64,000 nucleotides of DNA from Anaerostipes sp. (GTDB lineage Bacteria > Bacillota > Clostridia > Lachnospirales > Lachnospiraceae), in NCBI RefSeq assembly GCF_018381315.1, contig NZ_JAGZSD010000005.1, positions 62,001 to 126,000 on the forward strand. The letters are read 5' to 3'. The notes beneath the pieces are model-generated. The model was not told the DNA's origin. It saw only the letters and a program-made list of their open reading frames with translations, and made no database searches. Position numbers and translations under genes: made by a program. Shown here piece after piece: positions 41,818-50,905 of this stretch. Position 1 is the stretch's first letter. Each line of letters opens with the position of its first letter.

Positions 41818-42258
41818 CTATCTTTCCCTGTTCTTGAACTTTTTCTTCTTTTGCTCAATACGCTCTTTGTCCTTTTTTTCTATATCCGGCGCTATAGTTT
41901 TTGTAAACCATAAAAGTGCCAGTGCCGGTGCAAGAATCCAAAGGGATCTCTGATCATTTCCCAGAACAGAGAGAGTGAAAATGCCTTTTGCCTGAAGCAT
42001 CATCACAAGCATATAGACAAAGACTAAAAGCAGGGCAAATGACTCACCGGAAGTATAACTCTTTCCCTTACCGGGTCCCACTAAAAACCGTTCCAGCAGC
42101 AGGGCAGCCCCGCTGATTATGGTTAAAATAAATGCTACATCTGTAAATGAAGTACTGGACCCCACAAAATCTTTTACCCAGTCAAATACCAGACTGAATA
42201 CAAACATCAGTATCAGCACAGCCCACAATACTTTTTCTAATATACTGTATAATTTCAT
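41818..42258 (-). CDS. Four-helix membrane protein, unknown function
   Basis: A 146-residue hydrophobic protein with predicted spans at about 8-28, 38-58, 73-90 and 105-120, and a strongly charged tail (IEKKDKERIEQKKKKFKNRE). No motif is recognised. Being transcribed directly before the zinc-ribbon protein it may be its membrane partner. Confidence 0.65.
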   Translation of the reverse strand: MKLYSILEKVLWAVLILMFVFSLVFDWVKDFVGSSTSFTDVAFILTIISGAALLLERFLVGPGKGKSYTSGESFALLLVFVYMLVMMLQAKGIFTLSVLGNDQRSLWILAPALALLWFTKTIAPDIEKKDKERIEQKKKKFKNRER

Positions 42259-42280
42259 CTTTTCACCTCTGTATGCGTGA

Positions 42281-42925
42281 TTACGCGTCTTTCAGCATCG
42301 AAATCACTTCTTCTATATGATTTACCTTTGTATCTGCCTCTCCCTGTTCCAGACAATATGCCTCAGGCACCTTTGCCACTGTAAAAATCCCGGCGTTTTT
42401 AGAAGCCCGTATCCCTATTTTGGAATCCTCAAGAGTAATACACTGTTCCGGCTCCAGTTCCATGTATTCCATTGCCTTTAAATATACATCCGGATGGGGT
42501 TTGTTTCTTGTGAGGCGCTCCCCGCTGATTACAAAGTCGAAATGCTCCTCCAGGCCGCAGTCGGCCAGCATTTTTTTAATGCAGTCCATAGAATTCCCGG
42601 ATGCCAGAGTTGTCTTGATATCTCTCTTTTTGCAGTATGTAAGCAGCTCATCCACTCCCGGATTGAGAATCTCACGGTAGTCAAAGGTAACCGAATCCTT
42701 CATACGGGTAAACTCTTCCTCAAATACTTCCCTGCTGCTTTTGTCCCCCCAAAACTCCATAAAATAGTCAATTGCATCCGCATACGGCGTACCGATCACC
42801 TTCTCAAAATCTTTCGTTTCAAGCTCAATTCCATGGTCCAGAAACCACTCCTTAAATGCCTGAATGTACACTCTCTCGCTGTCCACGATAACGCCGTCCA
42901 TATCCAAGATCAATCCTTTTTTCAT
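42281..42925 (-). CDS. HAD-family phosphatase/phosphomutase (beta-phosphoglucomutase-like)
   Basis: A 214-residue HAD with motif I LILDMDGVIVDSERVYIQAF, cap domain ~17-85, motif II TTLASGNS, Lys in LTRNKPHPDVYLKAMEYM and motif IV TLEDSKIGIRASKNAG. The DxDGVIxDSE motif is shared by beta-phosphoglucomutases and generic sugar phosphatases; which of these applies is not decidable. It has its own promoter (42965-42993). Confidence 0.86.
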   Translation of the reverse strand: MKKGLILDMDGVIVDSERVYIQAFKEWFLDHGIELETKDFEKVIGTPYADAIDYFMEFWGDKSSREVFEEEFTRMKDSVTFDYREILNPGVDELLTYCKKRDIKTTLASGNSMDCIKKMLADCGLEEHFDFVISGERLTRNKPHPDVYLKAMEYMELEPEQCITLEDSKIGIRASKNAGIFTVAKVPEAYCLEQGEADTKVNHIEEVISMLKDA

Positions 42926-42964
42926 CTTATCTGCCCTCTTTCATAATAGTTCACACAACTATAC

Positions 42965-42993
42965 ATTATAGCCTATTGTGCAGAGCACGTCCA
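42965..42993 (-). promoter_or_regulatory. Promoter of the HAD gene at 42281
   Basis: TGGACG, 17-bp spacer, TATAAT on the minus strand, 40 bases before the ATG. Confidence 0.6.
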
Positions 42994-43000
42994 TTGGTTC

Positions 43001-43636
43001 TCAGTCTCTGCTTTCCACAATCAGCAAAATACCATCCTTCATATCAATGATCCCTGTCTCTTCTGACAGCTCATTGCTGATCCCCCATGTCTCATGAAAC
43101 ACAAGAGTATCATTGTTCAGCGGATAATAAAAACCATGCAGTGTCACTCCTGTTACCTTCCCCACAGGGATGAGCGAAACATAATCCCCAAACTGTTCTT
43201 TCTTTTCCAGTTTCAGAGGACGGTCCACTGCACGGATACGGTTGTGGGCATCTACAATATATGCTTCCACCCCATGTTTTAAGGCATAAACAAGCTGCCC
43301 CATGTTTCCCAGCACATGATCCAGCCTTGTGCCTGTGCTCCCAAGAACAGTTATCTTTTCAGCCCCCATACGGACTGCCTGTTCCATGGCGATCCCTGTA
43401 TCCGTATCATCCTTTTCTCTTGGAAGGAACATGATATCTTCTTCCTCAAACCGCTTCCGTGTTTCTTCCGGACAGCTGTCAAAGTCGCCCAAAATAAAAT
43501 CAGGACGGATTTCCAGCTGTTCTGCGTATAAAAGACCTTTGTCCGCAGCAATAACCCGGTCAAATGTCTGAGTTTGGATATAAGAACGGGCGAAGACCAT
43601 ATCTAAATCTCCGCCTGTTAAAATTAATATATGCAT
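43001..43636 (-). CDS. thiN: Thiamine diphosphokinase
   Basis: A 211-residue thiamine pyrophosphokinase that makes the cofactor TPP from thiamine and ATP. Motifs: AADKGLLYAEQLEIRPDFILGDFDSC (Asp-rich ATP/Mg site), PREKDDTDTGIAMEQAV, TGTRLDHVLGNMG, and a C-terminal binding domain. The ATG at 43636 shares its A with the rsgA stop (TAATG); an ATG two codons earlier is also possible. The rsgA-thiN link is usual in Firmicutes. Confidence 0.93.
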   Translation of the reverse strand: MHILILTGGDLDMVFARSYIQTQTFDRVIAADKGLLYAEQLEIRPDFILGDFDSCPEETRKRFEEEDIMFLPREKDDTDTGIAMEQAVRMGAEKITVLGSTGTRLDHVLGNMGQLVYALKHGVEAYIVDAHNRIRAVDRPLKLEKKEQFGDYVSLIPVGKVTGVTLHGFYYPLNNDTLVFHETWGISNELSEETGIIDMKDGILLIVESRD

Positions 43637-44511
43637 TACCATTTTCTCTTTTCTTTTAATTCATTATAGATGAGTACATAGTTGTCATAACGGGTCTGGC
43701 TGATCTTTCCCTGCTCCAAAGCTTCTTTGACTCCGCACCCCGGTTCATGGGTATGGCTGCATCCCTGAAATCTGCATCTGCCTTCATAGGGCTCAAACTC
43801 TTTGAAGTAATATTTGATCTCATCCTCCTCAAACATATCCACAAACAGGGAACTGAATCCCGGCGTATCCATAACAAAAGTGTCATTTCCCACATGGATC
43901 AGTTCTGAGTGTCTCGTTGTATGCTTTCCTCTTTTAATTTTTTCACTGACCTCTCCGGTCTCCATTTTTGCCTGAGGATACAAAAGATTCATCATAGATG
44001 ATTTGCCGACTCCTGACGGACCTGCCAGCACAGTGGTTTTGTGCTCCACTGCCTCTCTTATTTCAGAAAGCCCTGTCTCATCAGAAACACTGGTAAAGAT
44101 CACCCTGTAACCACAGTCCCTGTAAACATCCTTTAGTACAGACAATTCCCTTTCCCTTGCCAGATCTGTTTTGTTGAAACAGACAACTGCGGGAACCTGC
44201 TGTTTTTCCATCATAAGCAGAAACCGGTCCAGAAGATTATAATTTGGTTTTGGGTTTTTGGCCGCAAAAATCACCAATGCCTGGTCCACATTTGCCACTG
44301 CCGGACGGATCAGTTCATTCATTCTCGGCAGAATCTCTGTCAGATTCCCCAGCTTTCTATCTTTATCCAGAATCTCGATTTCCACTGCATCGCCCACCAG
44401 CGGCTTCATCTTTCGGTTTCTGAAAATCCCCTTTGCCTTGCATTCATATAATCCGCCGTCTGCGTAAACATAATAAAAACCTGCAATACCTTTGATAATT
44501 CTTCCCTGCAT
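43636..44511 (-). CDS. rsgA: Ribosome small subunit-dependent GTPase A
   Basis: A 291-residue circularly permuted GTPase for late 30S assembly. N-terminal OB fold (IIKGIAGFYYVYADGGLYECKAKG), then G4 CFNKTDLARE, G1 GPSGVGKSSMMN, G3 DTPGF, and the zinc site CRFQGCSHTHEPGCGV. It follows the Ser/Thr kinase by 9 bases, part of the long translation/signalling operon. Confidence 0.95.
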   Translation of the reverse strand: MQGRIIKGIAGFYYVYADGGLYECKAKGIFRNRKMKPLVGDAVEIEILDKDRKLGNLTEILPRMNELIRPAVANVDQALVIFAAKNPKPNYNLLDRFLLMMEKQQVPAVVCFNKTDLARERELSVLKDVYRDCGYRVIFTSVSDETGLSEIREAVEHKTTVLAGPSGVGKSSMMNLLYPQAKMETGEVSEKIKRGKHTTRHSELIHVGNDTFVMDTPGFSSLFVDMFEEDEIKYYFKEFEPYEGRCRFQGCSHTHEPGCGVKEALEQGKISQTRYDNYVLIYNELKEKRKW

Positions 44512-44520
44512 GAACTGACC

Positions 44521-46308
44521 TTACTCCTCTGATTCTTCTGTATTTTCTTCTGTAGTCGGCTGTTTTCCAAGACTAATCACAACACCAACGCCTGTTCCCT
44601 TAGTAACCTTTTTCCCCGCTTTCGGAGACTGGCTTATAATACAGCCTTTAGGAACCGTATTGTTGTACTCCTGAGAAGATACGATCAGTTTCAGCCCTTC
44701 GGCACTCAGCAACTTTCTTGCATCTTTTTCTGTCTTAAATCCAATCTCAGGCACTGTCACTTTATCTTCTCCCTTGCTGACTGTAATGGTCACTTTGGAG
44801 CCTCTGGAAATCCTGTTTCCTGCTCCTGGAGACTGTGATATCACGTCGCCTTCATCTACAGTAAAACTGAACTTGGTGGATACGGACACTTTGAATCCCT
44901 GCTCAGATAAAATCTTTGTCGCAGACTTCTGGCTGTATCCCCGCACATCCGGCACTTCAACCCTGCTCTCTCCGCTGCTTACGGTCAGTACGATTGTTGT
45001 CCCCTCCTCTACTTCCTGGTCTGATTCCAGGCTCTGGCGGATCACATATCCGGCCTCATAAGACGAGGAAGCCTCTGTTTTCCGTTCTACTTTCAAGTCT
45101 TCCCCGATAGATGCAAGTGCAGCATCATAAGTCATGCCCACATAGTTTTCTACAGGAACCTTAGCCAGTTTCTCCGTTGTGCTTTCCTCCGTAGTTGTAA
45201 GCTTTTCCGTTGTGGCATTGTCACCGGAACGGAACAGGCCCGAACTGTTGATAACCAGAACAATAATAGAGATGAGGATAATGGCTCCGACCACTGCGGC
45301 CAAAACTACGACCAGCTTTTCCAGCTTGGAGTTCATCCCTCTTTCTTCTTCCTCATCGTCTTCCACGAACCCGGATTCTTCTTCCGGTTCTTCCTCCTCC
45401 GGCTCTTCCGGCCGCACAAACTCTTTTGTATTGAGCAGCTGCGTCGGTGAGTCATCCACAAACGGAGCCATTCCCACATAGCTTCCTTTTGTGTCTTCAA
45501 AAACAAGCCTCAGATCTTCCATCAGTTCATTCACAGACTGGTAGCGGTCTTCGGGCTTTTTCATCGTACATTTTAAAATGATCTTTTCCAGGCTCTCCGG
45601 AATATCTTCGATCAGCTCTCCGGGGGATGTGATCTCATTCTGCAGATGCATCAAAGCGATGGTCACTCCGTTTTCATGATCAAACGGAACCTGGCCCGTG
45701 GCCATTTCATACATTGTGATGCCAAGGGAATAAATATCGCTTTTCTCATCGCAGTATTTGCCTTTTGCCTGCTCCGGGGAAATATAGTGTACTGATCCGA
45801 TGGCTGTAGATGTGACTGTATTGGAGTTTGCCGCTTTTGCAATCCCAAAATCCGTCACCTTTACCTGCCCGGAATCTGAAACTAAAATATTCTGCGGCTT
45901 AATGTCTCTGTGAATCGTGTGGTGTTCATGGGCATGCCCGATGGCAGAGGCTATCTGCAGAGAAAGTTCCACCGTTTCCTTTGCAGAAAGATGACCCTTT
46001 TTCTTGATATATTCTTTCAGGGTAATGCCCTCTGCAAGCTCCATGACAATATAATTGACACTGCCTTCCTGACCTACATCATAGACATTCACAATGTTTG
46101 GATGGGCCAGCCTTGCAACCGCCTCTGCTTCCACCTGAAACTTTTTCAAAAACTTTTCATTATCGACATATTCATTTTTTAACACTTTAATTGCGACGTT
46201 CCGGTTCAGTTTATGACACTTTGCCATGTATACGTCAGCCATTCCGCCAGTACCAATTTTTTTCAGGATTTCGTAACGTCCTCCTAAAATGGTTCCTGCT
46301 TCTAACAT
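44521..46308 (-). CDS. prkC: PASTA-domain Ser/Thr protein kinase (PrkC/Stk1)
   Basis: A 595-residue membrane kinase. Catalytic domain ~10-270 with IGTGGMADVYMAKC, Lys in VAIKVL, HRDIKPQNIL and DFG; an acidic juxtamembrane linker (PEEPEEEEPEEESG); one membrane helix at ~333-356; and three PASTA domains (~390-455, 457-520, 525-590) that bind muropeptides or lipid II. It phosphorylates proteins of wall growth, translation and dormancy exit, opposed by the phosphatase encoded next to it with a 7-base overlap. Confidence 0.95.
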   Translation of the reverse strand: MLEAGTILGGRYEILKKIGTGGMADVYMAKCHKLNRNVAIKVLKNEYVDNEKFLKKFQVEAEAVARLAHPNIVNVYDVGQEGSVNYIVMELAEGITLKEYIKKKGHLSAKETVELSLQIASAIGHAHEHHTIHRDIKPQNILVSDSGQVKVTDFGIAKAANSNTVTSTAIGSVHYISPEQAKGKYCDEKSDIYSLGITMYEMATGQVPFDHENGVTIALMHLQNEITSPGELIEDIPESLEKIILKCTMKKPEDRYQSVNELMEDLRLVFEDTKGSYVGMAPFVDDSPTQLLNTKEFVRPEEPEEEEPEEESGFVEDDEEEERGMNSKLEKLVVVLAAVVGAIILISIIVLVINSSGLFRSGDNATTEKLTTTEESTTEKLAKVPVENYVGMTYDAALASIGEDLKVERKTEASSSYEAGYVIRQSLESDQEVEEGTTIVLTVSSGESRVEVPDVRGYSQKSATKILSEQGFKVSVSTKFSFTVDEGDVISQSPGAGNRISRGSKVTITVSKGEDKVTVPEIGFKTEKDARKLLSAEGLKLIVSSQEYNNTVPKGCIISQSPKAGKKVTKGTGVGVVISLGKQPTTEENTEESEE

Positions 46309-47039
46309 GTGATCTCACCTCGCTCCCCCAGCGCTACGATCACCAGGGATATATTGTCTTTGCCGCCGTATTCGTTGGCCCTGTTCACCAACTGGGCTGC
46401 CTTATTTTCCAATTGACTGTGATCTAACAGGAGTTCCTTGATTTCGTCATCTGCAACCATGCTTGTCAAGCCGTCGCTGCACAAAAGCAAATATCCGCTT
46501 TTCTTCGGCAGCTCAAAAAAATCCGGAACAGACTCTATGCCTGCGCCGATGGCTCTCGTGATCAAATTTCTCTTCGGATGCTGCCTCATCTGGCCCCGTT
46601 CAATTTCACCGGCCTTCACCAGCTCTTCCACAAATGAATGGTCGGTTGTAATCTGTACTAAATCCTGATCTGCAAAATACAGACGGCTGTCTCCGATATT
46701 CATTACAAAAATACTTTCTTCTGTCACAGTTGCTGCTACCATAGTTGTTCCCATGCCTGCATATTCTTCTTCCTGGCATTTCAGTAATATTTCGCCGCTG
46801 ACCTTGTGCAGTGCTTCCTTCATGATCTCAATCGGATCTGAGTTCTCAATCTCACGTATTAATTCCACAAAACGCCTGACAGCCAAAGAAGACGCAAAGC
46901 CTCCTGCTTTGTGGCCTCCCATGCCGTCTGCAACGATATACAAATTATCCAATTGTCCTACAGGTACATCAGAGTAAAAGATTGTGTCCTGATTTTCAGA
47001 CCGTACTTTTCCTCTGTGAGAAGTTCCAACGGATTGCAT
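46302..47039 (-). CDS. prpC: PP2C-type Ser/Thr phosphatase (Stp1/PrpC)
   Basis: A 245-residue metal-dependent phosphatase with HRGKVRSENQDTIFYSD, VADGMGGHKAGGFAS, MNIGDSRLYFA, TRAIG and LLLCSDGLTSMV metal-site motifs, plus GGKDNISLVIV. It reverses phosphorylation by the PASTA kinase. The gene starts 1 base after the rlmN stop and overlaps the kinase start. Confidence 0.95.
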   Translation of the reverse strand: MQSVGTSHRGKVRSENQDTIFYSDVPVGQLDNLYIVADGMGGHKAGGFASSLAVRRFVELIREIENSDPIEIMKEALHKVSGEILLKCQEEEYAGMGTTMVAATVTEESIFVMNIGDSRLYFADQDLVQITTDHSFVEELVKAGEIERGQMRQHPKRNLITRAIGAGIESVPDFFELPKKSGYLLLCSDGLTSMVADDEIKELLLDHSQLENKAAQLVNRANEYGGKDNISLVIVALGERGEITC

Positions 47040-47040
47040 C

Positions 47041-48105
47041 TTAGTTCTCCTTTTTCATCCGGATTTCGTGTTTATCCACAGAATCCAGCTTTTTTCTTCT
47101 TAATTGTCCACAGGCAGCGTTGATATCTCTGCCCATTTCTCTTCTTATGGTAACATTTACACGATTTTTTTCAAGTATGTTTTTGAAGTCGTTTACGAAT
47201 TCAGGCATCGACTGACGGAAATCCCTTTCCTTTATAGGATTCACAGGAATCAGGTTTACATGACATGCAAAACCTTCTAAACACCTGCAAAGCTCCTCTG
47301 CATTCTGAGGACTGTCATTCACTCCTGCCACAAGGCTGTATTCAAACGTAATCCGCCTGCCGGTCTGCTGAAAATAATATTTACAGGCGGACAGCAGTTC
47401 TTCTATAGAATACTGGTTTGCTACCGGCATCAGGGACTTTCTCATGTCATCATTGGATGCGTGGAGGGAGATAGCCAGAGTCATCTGGAGCTTTTCACCG
47501 GCAAGTTCCCTGATCTTAGGCACCAGTCCGCAAGTAGACACCGTAAGGTTTCTCTGACTTAAGTTCAGCCCCTTTTCATCGGTCAAAAGCCTGATAAACG
47601 TTAAGAGGTTTTCATAATTATCCAGCGGCTCCCCGGTTCCCATAACGACCACATTGGACACCCGCTCCCCCGTTTCTTTCTGAATATAATAAATCTGTCC
47701 CAGCATCTCTGAGGGAAGAAGATTGCGGTCCAAACCTCCAAGAGTAGAAGCACAAAACTTACAGCCCATCCTGCATCCTGCCTGGGATGATATACAGACA
47801 GAATTGCCGTGTTTGTATTTCATAAGAACACTCTCAATAATATTCCCATCATTCAGCTGAAATAAATATTTTCTGGTGCCGTCAATCTTTGAAACATAGG
47901 TTTCCACTGCCTGAAGCTCTCTCACTTCATACTCTTCAAGCAGCTTTTCCTTCAGTACCTTCGGAAGATTGTTCATCTCATCCAGCGAGGAAGCCAGCCT
48001 TTTATGGAACCACTCAAATATCTGCTTTGCCCTGAACTTTTTTTCACCTGCTTGTTCCACTGCCAGCTCAAGCTCCCCCAGTGTCATTGATTTTAGATCC
48101 TTCAT
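47041..48105 (-). CDS. rlmN: 23S rRNA (adenine2503-C2)-methyltransferase / tRNA A37 methylase
   Basis: A 354-residue radical SAM methylase. The iron-sulfur motif is CRMGCKFCAST, followed by VVMGTGEPLDNYENL; the methyl-bearing Cys is in NAACGQLR near the C-terminus. It methylates C2 of A2503 in 23S rRNA and A37 in some tRNAs. The ATGA overlap with rsmB shows translational coupling. Confidence 0.96.
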   Translation of the reverse strand: MKDLKSMTLGELELAVEQAGEKKFRAKQIFEWFHKRLASSLDEMNNLPKVLKEKLLEEYEVRELQAVETYVSKIDGTRKYLFQLNDGNIIESVLMKYKHGNSVCISSQAGCRMGCKFCASTLGGLDRNLLPSEMLGQIYYIQKETGERVSNVVVMGTGEPLDNYENLLTFIRLLTDEKGLNLSQRNLTVSTCGLVPKIRELAGEKLQMTLAISLHASNDDMRKSLMPVANQYSIEELLSACKYYFQQTGRRITFEYSLVAGVNDSPQNAEELCRCLEGFACHVNLIPVNPIKERDFRQSMPEFVNDFKNILEKNRVNVTIRREMGRDINAACGQLRRKKLDSVDKHEIRMKKEN

Positions 48106-49448
48106 TTTACTCTCCTAAGTTTTCCTATAAAAAATCCGTCGCACGGATGAATCCCCGGAAGCAGCTGGATATAGCCTTCTTTTGAGGTCTCAATGTTTAG
48201 TTGTTCCGGGAGCAGTGAGGTAATGTCCTCCGGTTCAAATCCTGGCTGGCCCGCAAGCCATTGGAAATTTTCTTCATTTTCTTTCGGATTGATGGTGCAT
48301 GTAGAAAATACCAGAGAACCTCCCGGTTTTACATAAGACACTGCTGTTTTCAGTATTTCTCTCTGAAGGAAAACCAGCTCTTCCAGAACTTTTTCTTCCA
48401 GATTATATTTGATGTCATGCTTCTTTCCCATGATTCCCAAACCGGAACAGGGAACATCACATAAAACTATATCTGCCGCATCTTCCATGTCTTCGTCCAG
48501 TATCCTGGCATCCCATATCTGGGATCTGATGTTTTGAAATCCGGTTCGTTCAATGTTTTCCTCCAGCAATTCTTCTTTATATTCTGTCAGATCTCTGGCC
48601 AAAACCTGCCCTGTCCCATGGAGTTTATCTGCCATATACAGAGCCTTTCCTCCGGGAGCACTGCACATATCGAGAATTATCTGTCCTTCCTTTACATCTG
48701 CAATTTTTCCCGCAAGCATAGAACTCTCATCCTGTACAATAAAACGTCCCTCGCGGAATGAGGACAGACGTTTTAAAAAGTCATAATGTGAGATATATAA
48801 CGCTTCCGGAAGCAGATCTCCATCTCTTACTGTAATACCCTCTTTCTCCAGAGAGGCCACCAGTTCTTCTCTGGATCCGCTGCTTTCCAGCCATGACAAG
48901 GTAGTTTTCTTGGGTTCCAGAAAAGAGCGCAGGATTGTCTCTGTCTCCTGCTCTGTATAATTTTGGAGAAAATGACGGACGATCCACTCAGGCATAGAGC
49001 AGGAAACTGACAGGTATCTTACTGGCTCCTTTTCCCTGGAAGGAAAAGGTATACTGTCTTTTTGCCGGGAAATGGTTCTCAGCACTCCGTTGACAAATCC
49101 AGATAATTTAGAAAATCCTCTTTTTTTTGCAAGCTTAACACACTCGTTGCAGGCTGCTGAATCAGGAATCTGATCCATAAACAGGATTTGATAGACTCCC
49201 ATCCTGAGCAGAGACCGTACCAGTGGTTTCAGTTTGTTTACCTTCATCTTGGAATACTGGTTTAACACATAGTCAATAGTCAGCTGCCGCTCCAGAGTTC
49301 CCTGGCAAAGGCGGGTAAAGAATGCCCGGTCCTTTTTTTCGCTGAACTGATATTTTTCAAGGGTCTCACCTATGACAATATGGGACAATGATTCTTTTTT
49401 GTCTACTTTCATCAGAACATCTAAAGCTGATTCTCTCGGATTCTGCAT
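48102..49448 (-). CDS. rsmB: 16S rRNA (cytosine967-C5)-methyltransferase
   Basis: A 448-residue RsmB: NusB-like N-domain (~1-135, RESALDVLMKVDKKESLSHI), SAM-binding MCSAPGGKALYMADKL, motif IV DVPCSGLG with a conserved Cys and motif VI STCTINPKENEENFQW with the catalytic Cys. It methylates C967 of 16S rRNA. It lies 1 base after the fmt stop in the same operon. Confidence 0.96.
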   Translation of the reverse strand: MQNPRESALDVLMKVDKKESLSHIVIGETLEKYQFSEKKDRAFFTRLCQGTLERQLTIDYVLNQYSKMKVNKLKPLVRSLLRMGVYQILFMDQIPDSAACNECVKLAKKRGFSKLSGFVNGVLRTISRQKDSIPFPSREKEPVRYLSVSCSMPEWIVRHFLQNYTEQETETILRSFLEPKKTTLSWLESSGSREELVASLEKEGITVRDGDLLPEALYISHYDFLKRLSSFREGRFIVQDESSMLAGKIADVKEGQIILDMCSAPGGKALYMADKLHGTGQVLARDLTEYKEELLEENIERTGFQNIRSQIWDARILDEDMEDAADIVLCDVPCSGLGIMGKKHDIKYNLEEKVLEELVFLQREILKTAVSYVKPGGSLVFSTCTINPKENEENFQWLAGQPGFEPEDITSLLPEQLNIETSKEGYIQLLPGIHPCDGFFIGKLRRVK

Positions 49449-49449
49449 A

Positions 49450-50379
49450 TTACTCTCCTAATATCGTTCCGGTTTCTACCTTGGAGCCTGCCAAAAATGC
49501 CTGGACAGCCATCCGTTTCTTTCCGGGCAGCTGAATCTCATTAAGTGCCAGGGCATTCTTTCCGCAGGCTACCACGATCTGTTTTTTCGTCACCTGTATT
49601 ACAGTACCCGGTTTCTCTTCTCCGTCATATGCAGCTTCATCTGCATCCCAGACCTTTACAGTCCTTCCTTCAAATTCTGTATAGGCGCTTGGCCACGGAT
49701 TCAGTCCCCGCACCCACTGTTCGATTTCTGCTGCACTCTTTGTAAAGTCAATCCGTCCCATCTCTTTGCTCAGCATAGGGGCATAGGAACTGTCCTCATC
49801 CTCCTGTTTTGTTCTCACTGCCGTCCCGTCTTCCAGTTTCCTTAATGTCTCAATGAGAAGATCCGCTCCCAGCACCATAAGCTTATCATGAAGAGTCCCT
49901 GATGTTTCCTTCTTATCCAGAGGAATGACTGCTTTATCAATCATATCTCCCGTATCCAGGCCTTTTTCCATATACATGGTAGTGATCCCTGTCTCCTTTT
50001 CCCCGTTTAAGACTGCCCACTGGATTGGTCCTGCTCCCCGGTATTTCGGAAGAAGGGATCCGTGCACATTGATGCATCCGTATTTGGGGATATTCAGAAT
50101 TCGTTCCGGCAGAATCTGTCCGTAAGCCACTACAACAATAACATCCGGGCTCAGCTTTTCCAGAGTGTCTATAAACTCTTCATCCCTGGCTTTTGCCGGC
50201 TGAAGGACCGGAATCCCATGTTTCAGGGCAGCTTCCTTTACCGGCGGAAAGGATACTTTTTTGCCTCTTCCTCTCTGCTTATCCGGCTGGGTAACTGCTG
50301 CTGCCACATGGTGGCATTCAATCAGTTTTTCTAAAGTGGGAACCGCAAATTCCGGCGTCCCCATAAATACAACGTTCAT
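49450..50379 (-). CDS. fmt: Methionyl-tRNA formyltransferase
   Basis: A 309-residue enzyme that formylates initiator Met-tRNA. Motifs: NVVFMGTPEFAVPTLEKLI, TQPDKQRGRGKKVSFPPVK, INVHGSLLPKYRGAGPIQWAVLNGEKETGIT and GLNPWPSAYTEFEG. GGGAGG seven bases before ATG 50379 fixes the start; 12 upstream codons without a site are excluded. It pairs with def (13 bases apart), which removes the formyl group later. Confidence 0.96.
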   Translation of the reverse strand: MNVVFMGTPEFAVPTLEKLIECHHVAAAVTQPDKQRGRGKKVSFPPVKEAALKHGIPVLQPAKARDEEFIDTLEKLSPDVIVVVAYGQILPERILNIPKYGCINVHGSLLPKYRGAGPIQWAVLNGEKETGITTMYMEKGLDTGDMIDKAVIPLDKKETSGTLHDKLMVLGADLLIETLRKLEDGTAVRTKQEDEDSSYAPMLSKEMGRIDFTKSAAEIEQWVRGLNPWPSAYTEFEGRTVKVWDADEAAYDGEEKPGTVIQVTKKQIVVACGKNALALNEIQLPGKKRMAVQAFLAGSKVETGTILGE

Positions 50380-50392
50380 CGTATCCTCCCTG

Positions 50393-50866
50393 CTATTCTT
50401 CTTCCTCATCTGCATCTCTTACTGGTTCCTCTGCCACATCCGGATAAAGAACCCCGTCTAAATGGTCAAGTTCATGGCAGATTGCTCTTGCCAGAAGCCC
50501 TTCCCCTTCCACAGTGACCGGGTTCATATCCCGGTCCAAAGCTTCACAGATAACATGATTCGGACGCTTTACCACTGCCACCTTGCCCGGCAAGCTTAAG
50601 CATCCCTCATCTCCGATCTGTTCTCCGTCTTTTTCCACGATCTTGGGATTGATCAGTACCAGCGGCTGTCCCTCATATGTGTCAATGACCACGAGCCGCT
50701 TCAGGATTCCTACCTGGGGTGCCGCAAGTCCCACACCGTAAGCCTGATACATTGTTTCAAACATATCATCGATCAGTGTCTGAAGCCTTGGTGTCATTTC
50801 TTTTACTTCTTTTGATGATTTTCTGAGGACGTCATCCCCCATTTTTCTGATGTTTCTGATTGCCAT
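50393..50866 (-). CDS. def: Peptide deformylase
   Basis: A 157-residue metalloprotease: motif 1 GVGLAAPQVGI, motif 2 EGCLSLPG (Cys ligand), motif 3 CHELDHLDGVLYPD (two His ligands and catalytic Glu). Removes N-formyl groups from new proteins. The tail is acidic. Co-transcribed with priA and fmt. Confidence 0.96.
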   Translation of the reverse strand: MAIRNIRKMGDDVLRKSSKEVKEMTPRLQTLIDDMFETMYQAYGVGLAAPQVGILKRLVVIDTYEGQPLVLINPKIVEKDGEQIGDEGCLSLPGKVAVVKRPNHVICEALDRDMNPVTVEGEGLLARAICHELDHLDGVLYPDVAEEPVRDADEEEE

Positions 50867-50905
50867 GAATACTTCTCCTTCTCAAATGTTCTATCTTTCA
50901 TAACC

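Noticed and set aside
44700..45100. Repeated sequence suggestive of tandem repeats
   Set aside because: It is the three PASTA domains of the Ser/Thr kinase.
48220..48250. GGTTCAAATCC resembling a tRNA T-loop
   Set aside because: It is inside the rsmB coding sequence and no acceptor stem, D-loop or anticodon arm can be built around it.
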